Shown piece by piece: positions 1-9,580 of a stretch of DNA of 64,000 nt (the stretch's first letter is position 1; every line of letters begins with the position of its first letter). The notes below the pieces were generated by a model, which had not been told where the DNA came from, made no database searches, and worked only from the letters and a program-made list of their open reading frames with translations. The stretch spans positions 1 through 64,000 of the forward strand of contig CAWJXM010000023.1 in NCBI GenBank assembly GCA_963846635.1, given 5' to 3'. Source of the DNA: AP-15 sp963846635 (GTDB taxonomy: Bacteria; Pseudomonadota; Alphaproteobacteria; ATCC43930; CGMCC-115725). The position numbers were made by a program, and so were the translations under genes.

Positions 1-1
1 G

Positions 2-1450
2 GTCATGGCGCTGATAAAATCCGAATGGCATTTCTCCGCAGTGACGGAAGGATTGGTCACCTCGACGGCGTTGCTGGCCTCAGCTGTGGGGGCCGTTGCT
101 TTCGGGCGGATCGCCGACATGCTCGGACGCAAACGAATTTATGGCTATGAAGTGCTGGTCCTGGCGGCGGGGGCAATCGCCTCGGCATTCTCACCCAATA
201 TCTGGTGGCTAATTTTCTTTCGCGTCATTTTGGGCGTCGGGATCGGCGGCGATTATCCCGTCAGTTCAACGATCATGAGCGAGTATGCCGGAAAAAAGAC
301 CCGCGGGATGATGGTGAGCCTGGTGTTTGCGATGCAGGCTGCCGGCCTGATCGTGGGCCTAGGGCTTACGCATGAGATCGCTCTGGTAGCTGAGCCTGCT
401 CGGCAACGACACTTTTCGGTTTAGCAACGGCTACTCCTCTCAGCGCCGATGAGGACTCACAGCTGCTAGACTCTACATCATACTCAACCTTTGGTTTTTC
501 GTGCGTGAACCCTGTCGTCGGCCCGCTGCTGGCCTCAGGACTGCTGCTGACAAATCTGTCGCACGATATCATCTGGCGGATATTGCTGGCCGTTGGAGCC
601 TCCCGGCGCTCGCCGTGTTCCAAATGCGCCGCCATATGGCCGAAACCCCGCGATTTCTGTTGGCCACCGGCCAGCACGACGAATTCCATCATGCTGTTTC
701 GGGGGTGCTCGGGACATCGGCGAACAGGCTTGACGCCGCAAAACGTAACGAGGGGAACAATCCGAGCTTTTGGCACGGTTTTCGGCTGCTGACCAGCCGG
801 CCATCGCTGCTGGCGCGCTTGATCGGAGCCAGTCTCGCCTGGTTCATGATGGATTTTGCCTATTACGGTAATACGGTTTCGAGCCCGATCGTTTTGGCGG
901 CGATCAGCCCGGGCCAGGACCTCGTGTCCCACACCTTGACCCAATTGGCGGTTTTGCCGCCGCTGCCTTGCCGGGGTATCTGATCGCGGCGGCGATGATG
1001 GACCGCATGGGCCGGAAGTCGATCCAGGTCATCGGCTTTGCGATGATGGCCATAACGTTTGGCGCGATCGCGTTGGTGCCCGAACTCGACAAACTGCTGC
1101 TGCCGTTTCTATTGGTTTACGGCATCAGCTACTTTTTAACCGAGTTCGGCCCAAACGCGACGACATGCGTCTATCCGGCCGAGCTGTTTCCGGTCGAAGC
1201 CCGCACCACCGGCCATGGCATCGCCGCAGCCTCAGGCAAGATCGGCGGCTTCATCGGCGTGTTCCTGTTCCCGATCTTGATGTCCTGGCGCGGGCTGCCG
1301 GCAGCTGAGCTGGCCGCCGCGGGGGTCAGCGTATTGGGGATCCTTGTCACATTGGCGTTGCTGCCCGAAACCAAGGGCAAGAGCCTCGAAGAGCTGAGCG
1401 CGCTTGAGCCCCGCATTCCAGTGCTGGCCGGAGCGGGTGGGGACGATTGA
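2..1450 (+). pseudogene. Broken MFS permease, phosphate:H+ symporter-like (5' end outside window)
   Basis: Three reading frames in succession encode one major facilitator protein. The first part carries the MFS loop motif GRIADMLGRKR and the segment VGIGGDYPVSSTIMSEYA; the last part carries YPAELFPVEARTTGHGIAAASGKIGGFIGVF in essence, which is typical of the phosphate:H+ symporter (PHS) branch, and ends in an ETKGKSLEE tail. Reading is lost by a 155-base insertion plus a 9-base duplication (351-523), then by a one-base loss near 594-602 and another near 950-955. Removing 164 bases joins IVG to PLLASG exactly in frame. The 5' end is cut by the window, so the true start is unseen. It is inferred to be non-functional. 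The PHS assignment rests on motif resemblance only. Confidence 0.8.
360..514. mobile_element. MITE-like 155-bp insertion with imperfect terminal inverted repeats
   Basis: The left end (361-376) agggcttacgcatgag and the inward-read right end (498-513) agggttcacgcacgaa match at 12 of 16 positions. The element is flanked by tcgtgggcc (351-359) and tcgtcggcc (515-523), a 9-base target duplication with one mismatch. Excising the element plus one duplication copy restores the permease reading frame. It contains no transposase gene, so it would need one supplied elsewhere. The insertion sequence family is not assigned. Confidence 0.72.
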
Positions 1451-1500
1451 CAAGGACGCCCTTGCCGCCGCGGAGATGATCTCGCGCGATCCGAGAGGGG

Positions 1501-2202
1501 TCAGAAGCGCTCGACCCAGGGCCGCAGCTCAACCTCCCAGGTCCAGGCCGAGCGCGGCTGGTTGAGGATGCTGAGATAGGTCGCGGCGATCGCATCGGGG
1601 TCGAGCATGCTGTCGGGCTTGTCGGCCGGCTCGACCCGGCCCGGGTTGCGGATAGCGCCGTCGATCACGAAGTGGCCGATATGGATCCCCTGCGGAGCCA
1701 ATTCGCGCGCCATGCTCTGCGCCAGCCCGCGCAATGCGAATTTGCCCATCGCGAAGGGCGCGGACAGCGGATATCCCTTGACACTCGCCGAGGCGCCGGT
1801 GAACAGCACCGCACCATGACCCTTTGGGATCATGCGGGTGACAGCCTCGCGCGCCACTAGGAACCCGCCATAGGCGCTGACCATCAGCGCGCGTTCGACC
1901 TCGGCTGGAACCAATTCGGCAACCGGGCCGCGGGCCCGGGCGCTGGCATTGTAGACGACGACCTCGGGCGCCCCGATCGCGCCGTCTACCGCCTTAAACA
2001 TGCTTGCCACCTGATCCGGGTTGACGGCATCGCAGGCGAAAGCCTTTGCACCGGTCTCGGCGCAAAGCGGCGCGAGCTTTTCGGCATCGCGCGCAGCCAG
2101 TGCCACCTGCATCCCCTCACGCGCAAAAAGCCGCGCCAGAGAGGCGCTGAGCCCCCGCCCAGCGCCGACGATCAGAGCTGATTGATAGCTCGGCTGTGCC
2201 AT
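1501..2202 (-). CDS. SDR-family oxidoreductase with Phe at the catalytic Tyr position
   Basis: A 233-residue Rossmann protein. The nucleotide-binding glycine motif G13-A-G15-R-G17 lies at the N terminus and an NAS segment follows around residues 85-87. The active-site stretch reads SASVKGYPLSAPFAMGKFA: serines at 138/140 and Lys154 are present, but the usual Tyr of YxxxK is Phe150. That variant occurs in a subset of classical SDR-like proteins, so catalysis may be altered or use another residue. The start at 2202 is chosen because a strong AGGAGGAAG ribosome-binding site sits just upstream; the longer upstream reading has none. It converges with the broken permease. Substrate unknown. Confidence 0.85.
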   Translation of the reverse strand: MAQPSYQSALIVGAGRGLSASLARLFAREGMQVALAARDAEKLAPLCAETGAKAFACDAVNPDQVASMFKAVDGAIGAPEVVVYNASARARGPVAELVPAEVERALMVSAYGGFLVAREAVTRMIPKGHGAVLFTGASASVKGYPLSAPFAMGKFALRGLAQSMARELAPQGIHIGHFVIDGAIRNPGRVEPADKPDSMLDPDAIAATYLSILNQPRSAWTWEVELRPWVERF

Positions 2203-2501
2203 ATTTCTTCCTCCTGGGTGCTGGTTCGATGCAGCTTTGCGCCACAATAGCATCAATCACCGGCGTTATACGGAACGCTCCTGCCGTCTCAACACTTGCC
2301 GTGCGGGACGATGTGATGGCCGTGGGGATCAGGGAGTGGCATTACCTTCGGCCTTTACGTCGTTGATCCGCGAGACAGACGCGAACGGGATAATGCCGCA
2401 TCGCTTTGTTGATGAGACCGTGCAAACGAAATTAACTACGATTATGTCAAGCTTAACCATCAATTTTGCAGAGTATTTCAGTTTCCACGGCTAGGTTTAG
2501 C

Positions 2502-2516
2502 CCAACACCGTGTTGG
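2502..2516. promoter_or_regulatory. Perfect palindrome upstream of the small TRCPT protein gene
   Basis: CCAACAC and GTGTTGG flank a single central base, 25 bases before the start at 2542. The stretch 2203-2541 is otherwise a non-coding gap of about 340 bases, AT-richer near its end. The palindrome could be an operator half-site pair or chance; no regulator is known for this gene. Confidence 0.25.
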
Positions 2517-2541
2517 CTCGACCGCTCAGGGAAGCTGAAAC

Positions 2542-2766
2542 ATGTCCCACAGCGAATTGGAACAGCAAATTGCCGCCTTCATTCTTTCGCATGGTGTGAC
2601 GCGGTGTCCGACTGCCTGTGTCGTGCGAACTCAGGCAACCCCTAACTTGGCCGATCGCGAGGCGCTACAGCGGCGCGCGGCCGAGGATGAAATCCGCCGC
2701 CAGCGGCACCGTACGCCAAAGGCGATCCTATTCGGCAGGAAGTCCTTTTCGCCGCGCAAAAAATGA
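2542..2766 (+). CDS. Small conserved protein with TRCPTxC motif (paralogue 1)
   Basis: A 74-residue protein starting MSHSELEQQIAAFI. It carries VTRCPTACVVRTQAT at residues 19-33, followed by a charged helix-like segment and a basic tail. A second gene in this window, at 39121, has the same architecture: a short acidic/amphipathic N terminus, VTRCPTVCAVPTQAT, then a D/R/A-rich helix. The two conserved cysteines four residues apart could bind metal or form a disulfide, but no function is established that I can name. It stands alone between an SDR and a stress protein and is preceded by an AT-rich gap with a palindrome. Confidence 0.7.
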   Translation: MSHSELEQQIAAFILSHGVTRCPTACVVRTQATPNLADREALQRRAAEDEIRRQRHRTPKAILFGRKSFSPRKK

Positions 2767-2987
2767 CGGACGAGGCGGCTAAATTTCCAGGCGTGCGAAA
2801 TTTTTAGACTTTGCTGGTAGAATTCGCTGGCGGCCAGCGTTGCAATCGGTGAGCTGATCAAGCTCCCGGCTCCGCTGCGAACCAGCTCCTTTCCCTTTTA
2901 GAGCGCCGCGTTTGGCCCCGCCTGCGTCCCGATGATCCCGGTGGGATCGCAGTCACAGCAACCCTGGCAGCGGGTTTGAGTGCACCC

Positions 2988-3203
2988 TTAGTTTCGCGCT
3001 GCGGCGGATGGTGGAGGCGGAGGTGCTGCGGCAGACTGGTCTCCGGATGCGTCGTTTCCCGGAATCGCCATTTGCGGCAATGCCGGCAGAGATTTGGCCA
3101 CCAACACGGTCAAATCGAGCATCCCCAATCCAATTGCCACGGCAAGCAACCAAGCATTCATCGTGCTGGCTATTCGATCGAGGTGGACCAGTCGCTGTTT
3201 CAT
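2988..3203 (-). CDS. Small single-pass membrane protein, proline-rich tail
   Basis: About 71 residues starting MKQRLVHLDRIASTMNAWL. A hydrophobic segment (roughly residues 14-38, NAWLLAVAIGLGMLDLTVLVA) is followed by a short linker and an Ala/Pro-rich tail ending in PPPPPSAAARN. The ATG at 3203 has GAGAG five bases upstream; a GTG at 3218 is an alternative start. The membrane segment and start signal favour a real gene, but no family is recognised. The 2767-2987 stretch downstream holds nothing I can support. Confidence 0.45.
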   Translation of the reverse strand: MKQRLVHLDRIASTMNAWLLAVAIGLGMLDLTVLVAKSLPALPQMAIPGNDASGDQSAAAPPPPPSAAARN

Positions 3204-3325
3204 CGAGGCTCTCAGCACTCAATCCCGTACCTCTGGAACATCTAGCGTGAGGCTTGCTGCTTTGCAACATAAAACAGGTTAACATATTGTTAAAATTCGT
3301 AAAGCGATTGTTGCTCTGCGGCAAA

Positions 3326-3347
3326 GGCGGGGCAAATCTGCTCCGCC
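3326..3347 (-). terminator. Probable terminator of the uspA-like gene
   Basis: An 8-base-pair stem (GGCGGAGC/GCCCCGCC on the minus strand, with one G-U pair) encloses a six-base loop and is followed by TTT. It lies just after the stop of the universal stress protein gene. The T-run is short. Confidence 0.4.
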
Positions 3348-3354
3348 CGGCAAG

Positions 3355-3783
3355 TTATTTGACCAAAGTTACCGGCACAGAAGCGAGTTGGACGACCCTT
3401 GTTGCAACCGAACCGAGCAGTAGCCTGCGCACCGCATCGTGGCCGCGGGTGCCCATGACAATCTGATCGGTTTTCAGCTGACGCGAGAGCCGGTCGATGG
3501 TTTCGGCGATTGGGCCGAGCTCACTGCGGGTTTCATAGTGCACTCCGGCTTCGCGGCACATCGCAACCGCGTCGCGCAACGCATGGACTGAGCGTCGTGC
3601 TGCAAGCTTGCGGTCCGCGGCCGCCGACACCACCCCCGAAACATCGGAAACATCCAAGGTCTCGGCGCTCTGAACATTGACAAGAATGATCAACGCGTCT
3701 TCGCGTCCCTCCGCAATCGTCAGCGCATGCGCTAGCGCGCGTTGCGCTGGCGCTGCGCCGTCGATCGGTACGAGAATCCGCAC
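3355..3783 (-). CDS. Universal stress protein, UspA family
   Basis: A 142-residue single-domain Usp. The N-terminal strand MRILVPIDGA has the conserved Asp8. The ATP-binding signature G-x2-G-x9-G-S/T is complete (G111, G114, G124-S125), so this is the nucleotide-binding type. Family members act in stress survival and energy limitation. The start is a GTG at 3783; no earlier start gives Usp-like sequence. The gene lies 30 bases downstream of an SDR gene on the same strand and may be co-transcribed with it. Confidence 0.93.
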   Translation of the reverse strand: MRILVPIDGAAPAQRALAHALTIAEGREDALIILVNVQSAETLDVSDVSGVVSAAADRKLAARRSVHALRDAVAMCREAGVHYETRSELGPIAETIDRLSRQLKTDQIVMGTRGHDAVRRLLLGSVATRVVQLASVPVTLVK

Positions 3784-3813
3784 GCCAGCCTCGCCGGCAA
3801 GTGGGCTGCCGCC

Positions 3814-4539
3814 CTAGGACCCGCCATAGACCGGGATGACGGCACCGCGGGTAACCCGGTTGTCCGCCGAGGCGAGAAATACGATCATTTCGGCCAGTGC
3901 CGCCGGCGCTACCCACATACCGAAATCGGCATCCGGCATCGCCATGCGGTTTGTCGGCGTATCGAGGACCGAGGGGGCTACTGCATTGACCCAAATTTCG
4001 TCGGCGACCACCTCTTGTGCCAAGGCCTGGGTCAACGCTGCGACCGCCGATTTTGATGCGGTATAGGCGATCATGCCGGCGCCGAGCCGCGGCTCCAGCG
4101 CTGGACGGGCGGCGACATTGACGATCCTCCCGCCTTTAGCGCCGCCAGGCCCCGCCTGCGGGCGAGCGCGGAATGCCTTTACGGCGGCGGCCGAACACAA
4201 AAAACACGAGATTGCGTTCATTCGAAATTGAGCGATGAAATCGCTCGCCGAAGTTTCGCTGATCGGAGCCATCGCAAACCCGCCGGCGAGGTGAATCGAT
4301 GCCCATAGCGGCGGGAGTCCAGCAAAGAAGCGATAAACCGCCGCCTCATCGGCGACATCGACATCGCGGGCGATATGCACCGCGGGATCGCTCGAAAACG
4401 GAAAATCTTCGAGTTCTGCCGCGATCAAATTCGGCACGTGACAGACGGCACCGGCGGCGCGCAACGCTTCAACAACCGCTCGCCCAAGGGCGCCGGTCCC
4501 GCCGGTCACGACAACGTGGCTGCCCGCAAAATCCACCAT
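3814..4539 (-). CDS. SDR-family NAD(P)-dependent oxidoreductase
   Basis: A 241-residue short-chain dehydrogenase. TGGTGALG (residues 12-19) is the cofactor glycine motif, LAGGF takes the NAG position and YTASK (Tyr159, Lys163) is the catalytic pair. The serine strand reads VNVAARPALEPR, with Ala144 where many SDRs have the catalytic Ser. A Gly-rich insert (PQAGPGGAKGG) precedes that strand. The ATG at 4539 is preferred; an in-frame GTG at 4548 also exists. It is likely in an operon with the downstream stress-protein gene. The substrate cannot be inferred. Confidence 0.85.
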   Translation of the reverse strand: MVDFAGSHVVVTGGTGALGRAVVEALRAAGAVCHVPNLIAAELEDFPFSSDPAVHIARDVDVADEAAVYRFFAGLPPLWASIHLAGGFAMAPISETSASDFIAQFRMNAISCFLCSAAAVKAFRARPQAGPGGAKGGRIVNVAARPALEPRLGAGMIAYTASKSAVAALTQALAQEVVADEIWVNAVAPSVLDTPTNRMAMPDADFGMWVAPAALAEMIVFLASADNRVTRGAVIPVYGGS

Positions 4540-4673
4540 GACCCGCACCCCCGCGTGACACTCGAGCCATCATAAGCTGATCTCGACGGCTCCGCCGCTA
4601 ATTTTACACGAAGCGGACAGTGACGGATCTGATGAGCAGTTAGCCAAGGTCGATCTGCGACGATGCAGGCCCG

Positions 4674-6245
4674 CTAACCCGCGTTCCCGGCATTGTTGAC
4701 CGACAAGCCGACAAAGAGGCTCTCGCCGCCGCGGTCAATCAGCAACAGAATATTGCCGCGTTTGGCCGCCTGTTTCAGAGCCGCCGCCGCCTCCTCCGGG
4801 GTGGTCGTCGGCTGCTTGTCAATCGACTGGATCACGTCGCCCTGCTGAACACCCATTGCCGCAACCGGGCTGGTACTGGCGACCTGCGCCACAACGACGC
4901 CGTTGACCCCGCTCGGGACCTTCAATTCCTTACGTAACCTGGGGCTGAGCGGCGCCAATTGCATGCCGAGAGCGCTGCTTGCCTCGGCACTCGGCTGCAT
5001 CTCGCTGGATCCCGCAGCCGATGCGATTTTGGCCGGCATCTTGCCGATGTCGGCGACGATCTGGCGCTTTTCGCCGTTGCGCTCAACGGTCAGATCGAGC
5101 TTGCTGCCGATCGGGGTTTCTGCCACGACCCGCGGCAGATCATGCGCACCGTGGATCGGGTGATCGCCGGCATCGATGATCACATCGCCGGGTTTGAGTC
5201 CGGCTTTCGCGGCCGGGCTGTCGGGCATGACCGACGCGACCAGCGCGCCTTCTGGCTGATTGAGCCCGAGGCTCTTGGCGATTGACGGCGTGACATTCTG
5301 GATCGAAACCCCGAGCCAGCCCCAGGTCACATTTCCGTGCTCTTCGATCTGGGTGACGACATACTTGGCGAGGTTGGAGGGAATGGCAAAACCGATGCCG
5401 ACCGAACCGCCCGACGGTGAATAGATCGCGGTATTGATCCCGACGACTTGCCCGGCAAGGTCAAAGGTGGGCCCGCCGGAATTGCCGCGATTGATCGGCG
5501 CGTCGACCTGCAGAAAATCGTCATACGGGCCTTCGTTGATGTTGCGCCCGAGGGCGGAGACAATGCCCGCGGTCACCGAGCCGCCAAGCCCGAACGGATT
5601 GCCGACCGCCACCACCCAATCGCCGACCTTGATCTTGTCGCTGTTGCCCCATGTAACATAAGCGAGTGGCTTGTCGGGCTTGATCTTGAGGAGCGCTAGA
5701 TCGGTGCGACTGTCGCGGCCGACGACTGTTGCCGGATATTGACTCTGGTCCTGAAAGGTGACCGTCACCTTCTCGGCGTTTGCGACGACATGGTTGTTTG
5801 TGACGACATAGCCGCGCGGATCGATGACAAAACCCGAACCCAACGCCATGACGTGCTCGCCGGGCTGGGGTTGAGAAAACGGACTTTCAAAAAAGCGATG
5901 CAGGAACTGGTCAAACGGCGATCCGCCGAACTGCGGCAGGCCCCCGCCGTTCCCGCTGTTACCGCCGTTGTTGCCATTGTCGCCCTGATCTTCATCGCTC
6001 ATCTGGTCCTGTAGTATCCCTTGCTGGTTCAACTGGACCGAGATGTTGACGACGGCAGGCAATATATGCTGAGCGAGCGGCGCAAAACTCGGCAGCGGGA
6101 TCGGCCCGGCCTGCTGCTGCTCTTGGCTCAGGTTGCGGCCTTGCGCCGCCGCCCCGTTGTCGGCGGTTGCGGCAACGGCCGGGGCCAGCATCAGCGCGGC
6201 GCACGCCGCACCCGCCAAAAGGGAGCGAATGTTACCTACCTTCAT
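4674..6245 (-). CDS. Periplasmic serine protease/chaperone, DegP/HtrA (Do) family
   Basis: A 523-residue HtrA protein that degrades or refolds damaged envelope proteins. Residues 1-26 form a signal peptide ending in AVAA. A Gly/Asn-rich low-complexity loop (about 85-103) precedes the trypsin-like domain. The catalytic triad is His152 (NNHVV), Asp182 (TDLALLK) and Ser256 (GNSGGPT). Two PDZ domains follow, at about residues 310-395 and 420-510, as in the DegP/DegQ/MucD group. The length is typical. It is divergent from the ABC exporter gene at 6439. No two-component system adjoins it. Confidence 0.95.
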   Translation of the reverse strand: MKVGNIRSLLAGAACAALMLAPAVAATADNGAAAQGRNLSQEQQQAGPIPLPSFAPLAQHILPAVVNISVQLNQQGILQDQMSDEDQGDNGNNGGNSGNGGGLPQFGGSPFDQFLHRFFESPFSQPQPGEHVMALGSGFVIDPRGYVVTNNHVVANAEKVTVTFQDQSQYPATVVGRDSRTDLALLKIKPDKPLAYVTWGNSDKIKVGDWVVAVGNPFGLGGSVTAGIVSALGRNINEGPYDDFLQVDAPINRGNSGGPTFDLAGQVVGINTAIYSPSGGSVGIGFAIPSNLAKYVVTQIEEHGNVTWGWLGVSIQNVTPSIAKSLGLNQPEGALVASVMPDSPAAKAGLKPGDVIIDAGDHPIHGAHDLPRVVAETPIGSKLDLTVERNGEKRQIVADIGKMPAKIASAAGSSEMQPSAEASSALGMQLAPLSPRLRKELKVPSGVNGVVVAQVASTSPVAAMGVQQGDVIQSIDKQPTTTPEEAAAALKQAAKRGNILLLIDRGGESLFVGLSVNNAGNAG

Positions 6246-6438
6246 TTCGGGCGACCTCGATAAAGCTCAGGGTGGACGCGACTTCTTCGCGTCTCGTCAG
6301 TTGGGAAAATCGTGCAAAGGTGGCAAAAGTTCCGGCGGCGGAGGACGTGCTCGCGCCGAAGGTCGCGAAACGGCGAAATTGGCGTTTGTCGGCCCCAAAT
6401 TTGCTGAAGGGTCGGATGCTTGTCGGTGGGCGGAGTAG

Positions 6439-9196
6439 ATGGAGATGAAAATTCTGCGGGACGCCGTCTCGGCAATGACCGCCAAACTGTCTTCCTCCGC
6501 GCTGGTCCGGCGGTTGTGGCCACAGAATGCCGGCGACGGGCTCGAACCCTCGGTTTACGGGTTCATTCTGCGCTATAGCTGGCGCGAGCAGATCTATGTC
6601 GTCGTGATGACCTTGGCCTCGTTTCCGTTTCTTTATTGGTCGCTCGATCTGCCCAAACAGATCATCAATCGCGCCATTTCCGGCAAGCATTTCCCGCAAC
6701 CGTATTTCGGCTTCGAGCTCAACCAAATCCCTTATCTTGTGGTGCTGTGCGGGGTGTTTCTGGCGCTGATCTTGATCAACGGCTGGTTCAAGCTGCACGT
6801 CAACATCAAGAAGGGAGCAGCTTGGGGAGCGGATGCTGCGCCGCTTGCGCTACGAACTTTATCAACGCGTGCTGCGTTTTCCGCTCCATCATTTCGATCG
6901 CGTTGCGCAAGGTCAAATCGTCGCGATGGTCACCGCTGAGCTGGAGCCGGTCGGCGGCTTTGTCGGCGAGGCGTTCGCCGTGCCGATCTCGCAAGCCGGC
7001 ACCTTGCTGACGATCCTGTTCTTCATGTTCATGCAGAACCCGGCGCTGGGCACGGCGGCGTTGGCGCTCTATCCGCTGCAAGGCTATCTGATCCCAAAGA
7101 TGCAGCGCGTCATCCGCGCTCTCGGCCGCACTCGGGTCCGCAAGATCCGCGCTCTATCGGACCGCATCGGCGAGACCATCGCCGCCCGCGTCGAGATTCG
7201 CGTCAATGACGGGGTCCAGTATCAGCTTGCCGAAATCGCCGAGCGCTTCGGCGAGATCTACGACATCCGACTGGAGATGTATAACCGAAAGTTCTTTGTC
7301 AAGTTCCTCAACAATATGCTCGGTAATCTGACACCATTTTTCTTCTTTTTGATCGGTGGATATTTTGTCATCAAGCACAGCCTGTCGTTCGGCGCACTGG
7401 TGGCGGTGCTCGCCGCCTATAAGGACATGTCGTCGCCGTGGAACGAGTTGCTCAATTACTATCAAAACCAGCAGGACGTCGCCATCAAATACGAGCAGGT
7501 CATCGAACAGTTTCAGGTCTCGGATTTGCTCGACCGGCGTCTATTGCTCGAAATCCCGCAGCATGTCGAGCCGTTCACCGGCAATGTCGTCGCCAGCAAT
7601 GTCGACGTCGTCGACGGCGACGGCATTCATCTCCTCGAAGGGATCAATTTCGATTTTCCGCTCGGTGCCGACATCGGCATCGTGGGCGCCAGCAACAGCG
7701 GCCGCAACACATTGCCGCAATTGATGGCACGGCTCGAAAACCCGACCGGCGGCCGGTTGACGATCGGCGGCGCCGATCTCACGACACTACCGTTGGCAGT
7801 TACCGGGCGCCGCATCGGGTATGTCGGGCCGACCACCTATCTGCTCTCGGCGAGCGTACGCGACAACCTGCTGATCGGCCTGCGCCACAACCCGCATGAA
7901 GCCGCCGATGCGGTGCGTGATGCTGCGGCGCGTGCCGAACGCAGCCGCCGGGTTATGGAGGCGCAACAATCGGCCAACAGCGAATTTGACATCCGCGACG
8001 ACTGGATCGACTACGAACAGGCCGGGGTGGCCGATATGGCGGCGCTCGAGGCGCGCATTATCGAGATTTTGCGGCTCGTCGACCTCGACAACGACATCTA
8101 TCTTTTCGGACTGCGCGGCAGGATCGATCCCGCGCAACAACCCGAAATCGCTCGACCGGCTCGTCGAGGCTCGCCATGTGCTGGCTGATAGGCTTGCGGC
8201 AGACGAGCTTTCTCATCTCGTCGAGCGGTTTGCAGCCCGATCGCTACAATTTGAATTCGTCGATCGGCGCCAACCTGTTGTTCGGCACCTCGATCGGTCC
8301 GGCCTTCGAAGGCGAGGCGCTGGCCCACAACCGTTACGTCCTGGGTGTTCTCGACGGAACTCGATCTGCAGCGCGAGATGATCGAAATCGGCGAAAAACT
8401 GGCGCGAACCAGCGTCGAATTGTTTGCCGGGATGCGTCCGGAGCAGCAGATTTTCGAAGAATTCAGCCTTTTGGGCGGCGATGAGCTGCCGGTCTTTGAG
8501 CGCATCCTGGTGCGGATCGACAAATCGAGTGTCGACAATCTGCTGCCGGAAGAGCGCGCCCGGCTGCTCGGGCTGGGCCTGCGGCTCGTCGGGGCGCGCG
8601 ACCCGCTCGGCCTACTTAGCGAAAGCGCGCAGCAGCGCATCATCGAGGCGCGGCACAAATTTGCGGCTGGGTTGCCCGAGGAACTCAAGGGCTCGGTCGA
8701 ATTCTTCGATCCCGAGCGCTACAACGCCGCCGCCTCGATCCAGGAGAACGTGCTGTTCGGCACGATCCTGCGCGGCGAGGCCGGAAGCCGCGAGCGGGTC
8801 AGTGCCACGATGAGTGAGGTGTTGGACGAGCTCGGTTTGCGCGAAACCCTGATCTCGGTCGGGCTCGACTATCCGGTCGGGACCGGCGGCCTGCGCCTCT
8901 CCGAAGCTCAGCGCCAGAAAGTCGCGATTGCGGTCGCTTTGTTGAAGCGACCCGATCTCGTGCTGTTCAACGACGCCACCGCGGTGCTCGACGGGATTAC
9001 CGAAACCTCGATCATCGAGCGGGTCAAGCATGAGCTCGACGGCCGCAGCCTCGTCTGCAGCCTGCATCGCCCGCGTCTCGCCTCGGCCTTCGACCGGATC
9101 CTGGTCATGGATCAGGGCCGCCTCGTCCAGCAAGGCCGCTTCGACGAATTGCAAAAAGAGGGGAGCCCGCTCGAGCCCCTGATGGCCGCCGAATAG
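6439..9196 (+). pseudogene. Frameshifted ABC exporter with two nucleotide-binding regions
   Basis: Successive frames rebuild one protein of about 915 residues: an ABC transmembrane domain, a first nucleotide-binding region and a second C-terminal one. One-base shifts fall near 6813-6818, 8140-8150, 8230-8236 and 8350-8360, each restoring collinear family-like sequence. The nucleotide-binding motifs are unusual: the first Walker A reads GASNSGRNTL with Arg instead of Lys, and the second region has RLSEAQRQK as signature with LVLFNDATAVLD as Walker B, where Asn-Asp replaces Asp-Glu. Large two-domain exporters of this kind occur in alphaproteobacteria. Four shifts argue for decay unless the assembly is faulty. 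The start at 6439 has a nearby GGAG. Confidence 0.75.
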
Positions 9197-9253
9197 CGAG
9201 CGTATGAGGGCAGGCAATTGGCGCTAGGGGTATGGAGAAAAGGCCGCGACGGG

Positions 9254-9520
9254 CTAGCTCGGTGAATAGGCGGGCACCTTCGCCCGGAAGGTCGCGCCGC
9301 TCATGAACGTCGAAGCCACCAGCCGTTCCGGTGGCGGCGACATGTGGCGGCCATTGAAATGCAGCCATGACCGTCGAGGGTCGGGCTCGATGTCCTGTAA
9401 ATCGAGCGCGACCCTTATGCGCCGCACACCGCCGAAGGTCCAGCCGGGGGCGGCGCGCGCGGCCAGCATATCGGGCGGCCCCCGGCGATTGAACGGAGGA
9501 CGCGACACTTGCAGAATGCG
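9254..9520 (-). pseudogene. Possible 3' remnant of an unidentified gene
   Basis: About 88 codons on the minus strand read as plausible protein (RVALDLQDIEPDPRRSWLHFNGRHMSPPPERL in part) and end at a stop at 9254. Upstream the frame runs antisense into the PIN-like gene and loses protein character. It may be the tail of a resident gene cut when the accessory patch arrived, or a chance frame. No family is recognised. Confidence 0.25.
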
Positions 9521-9580
9521 GGGGCAGCTACGATGTGAGCATCGAACACGAATTTCGAGGCTGAGGGCCTGATCATACCG

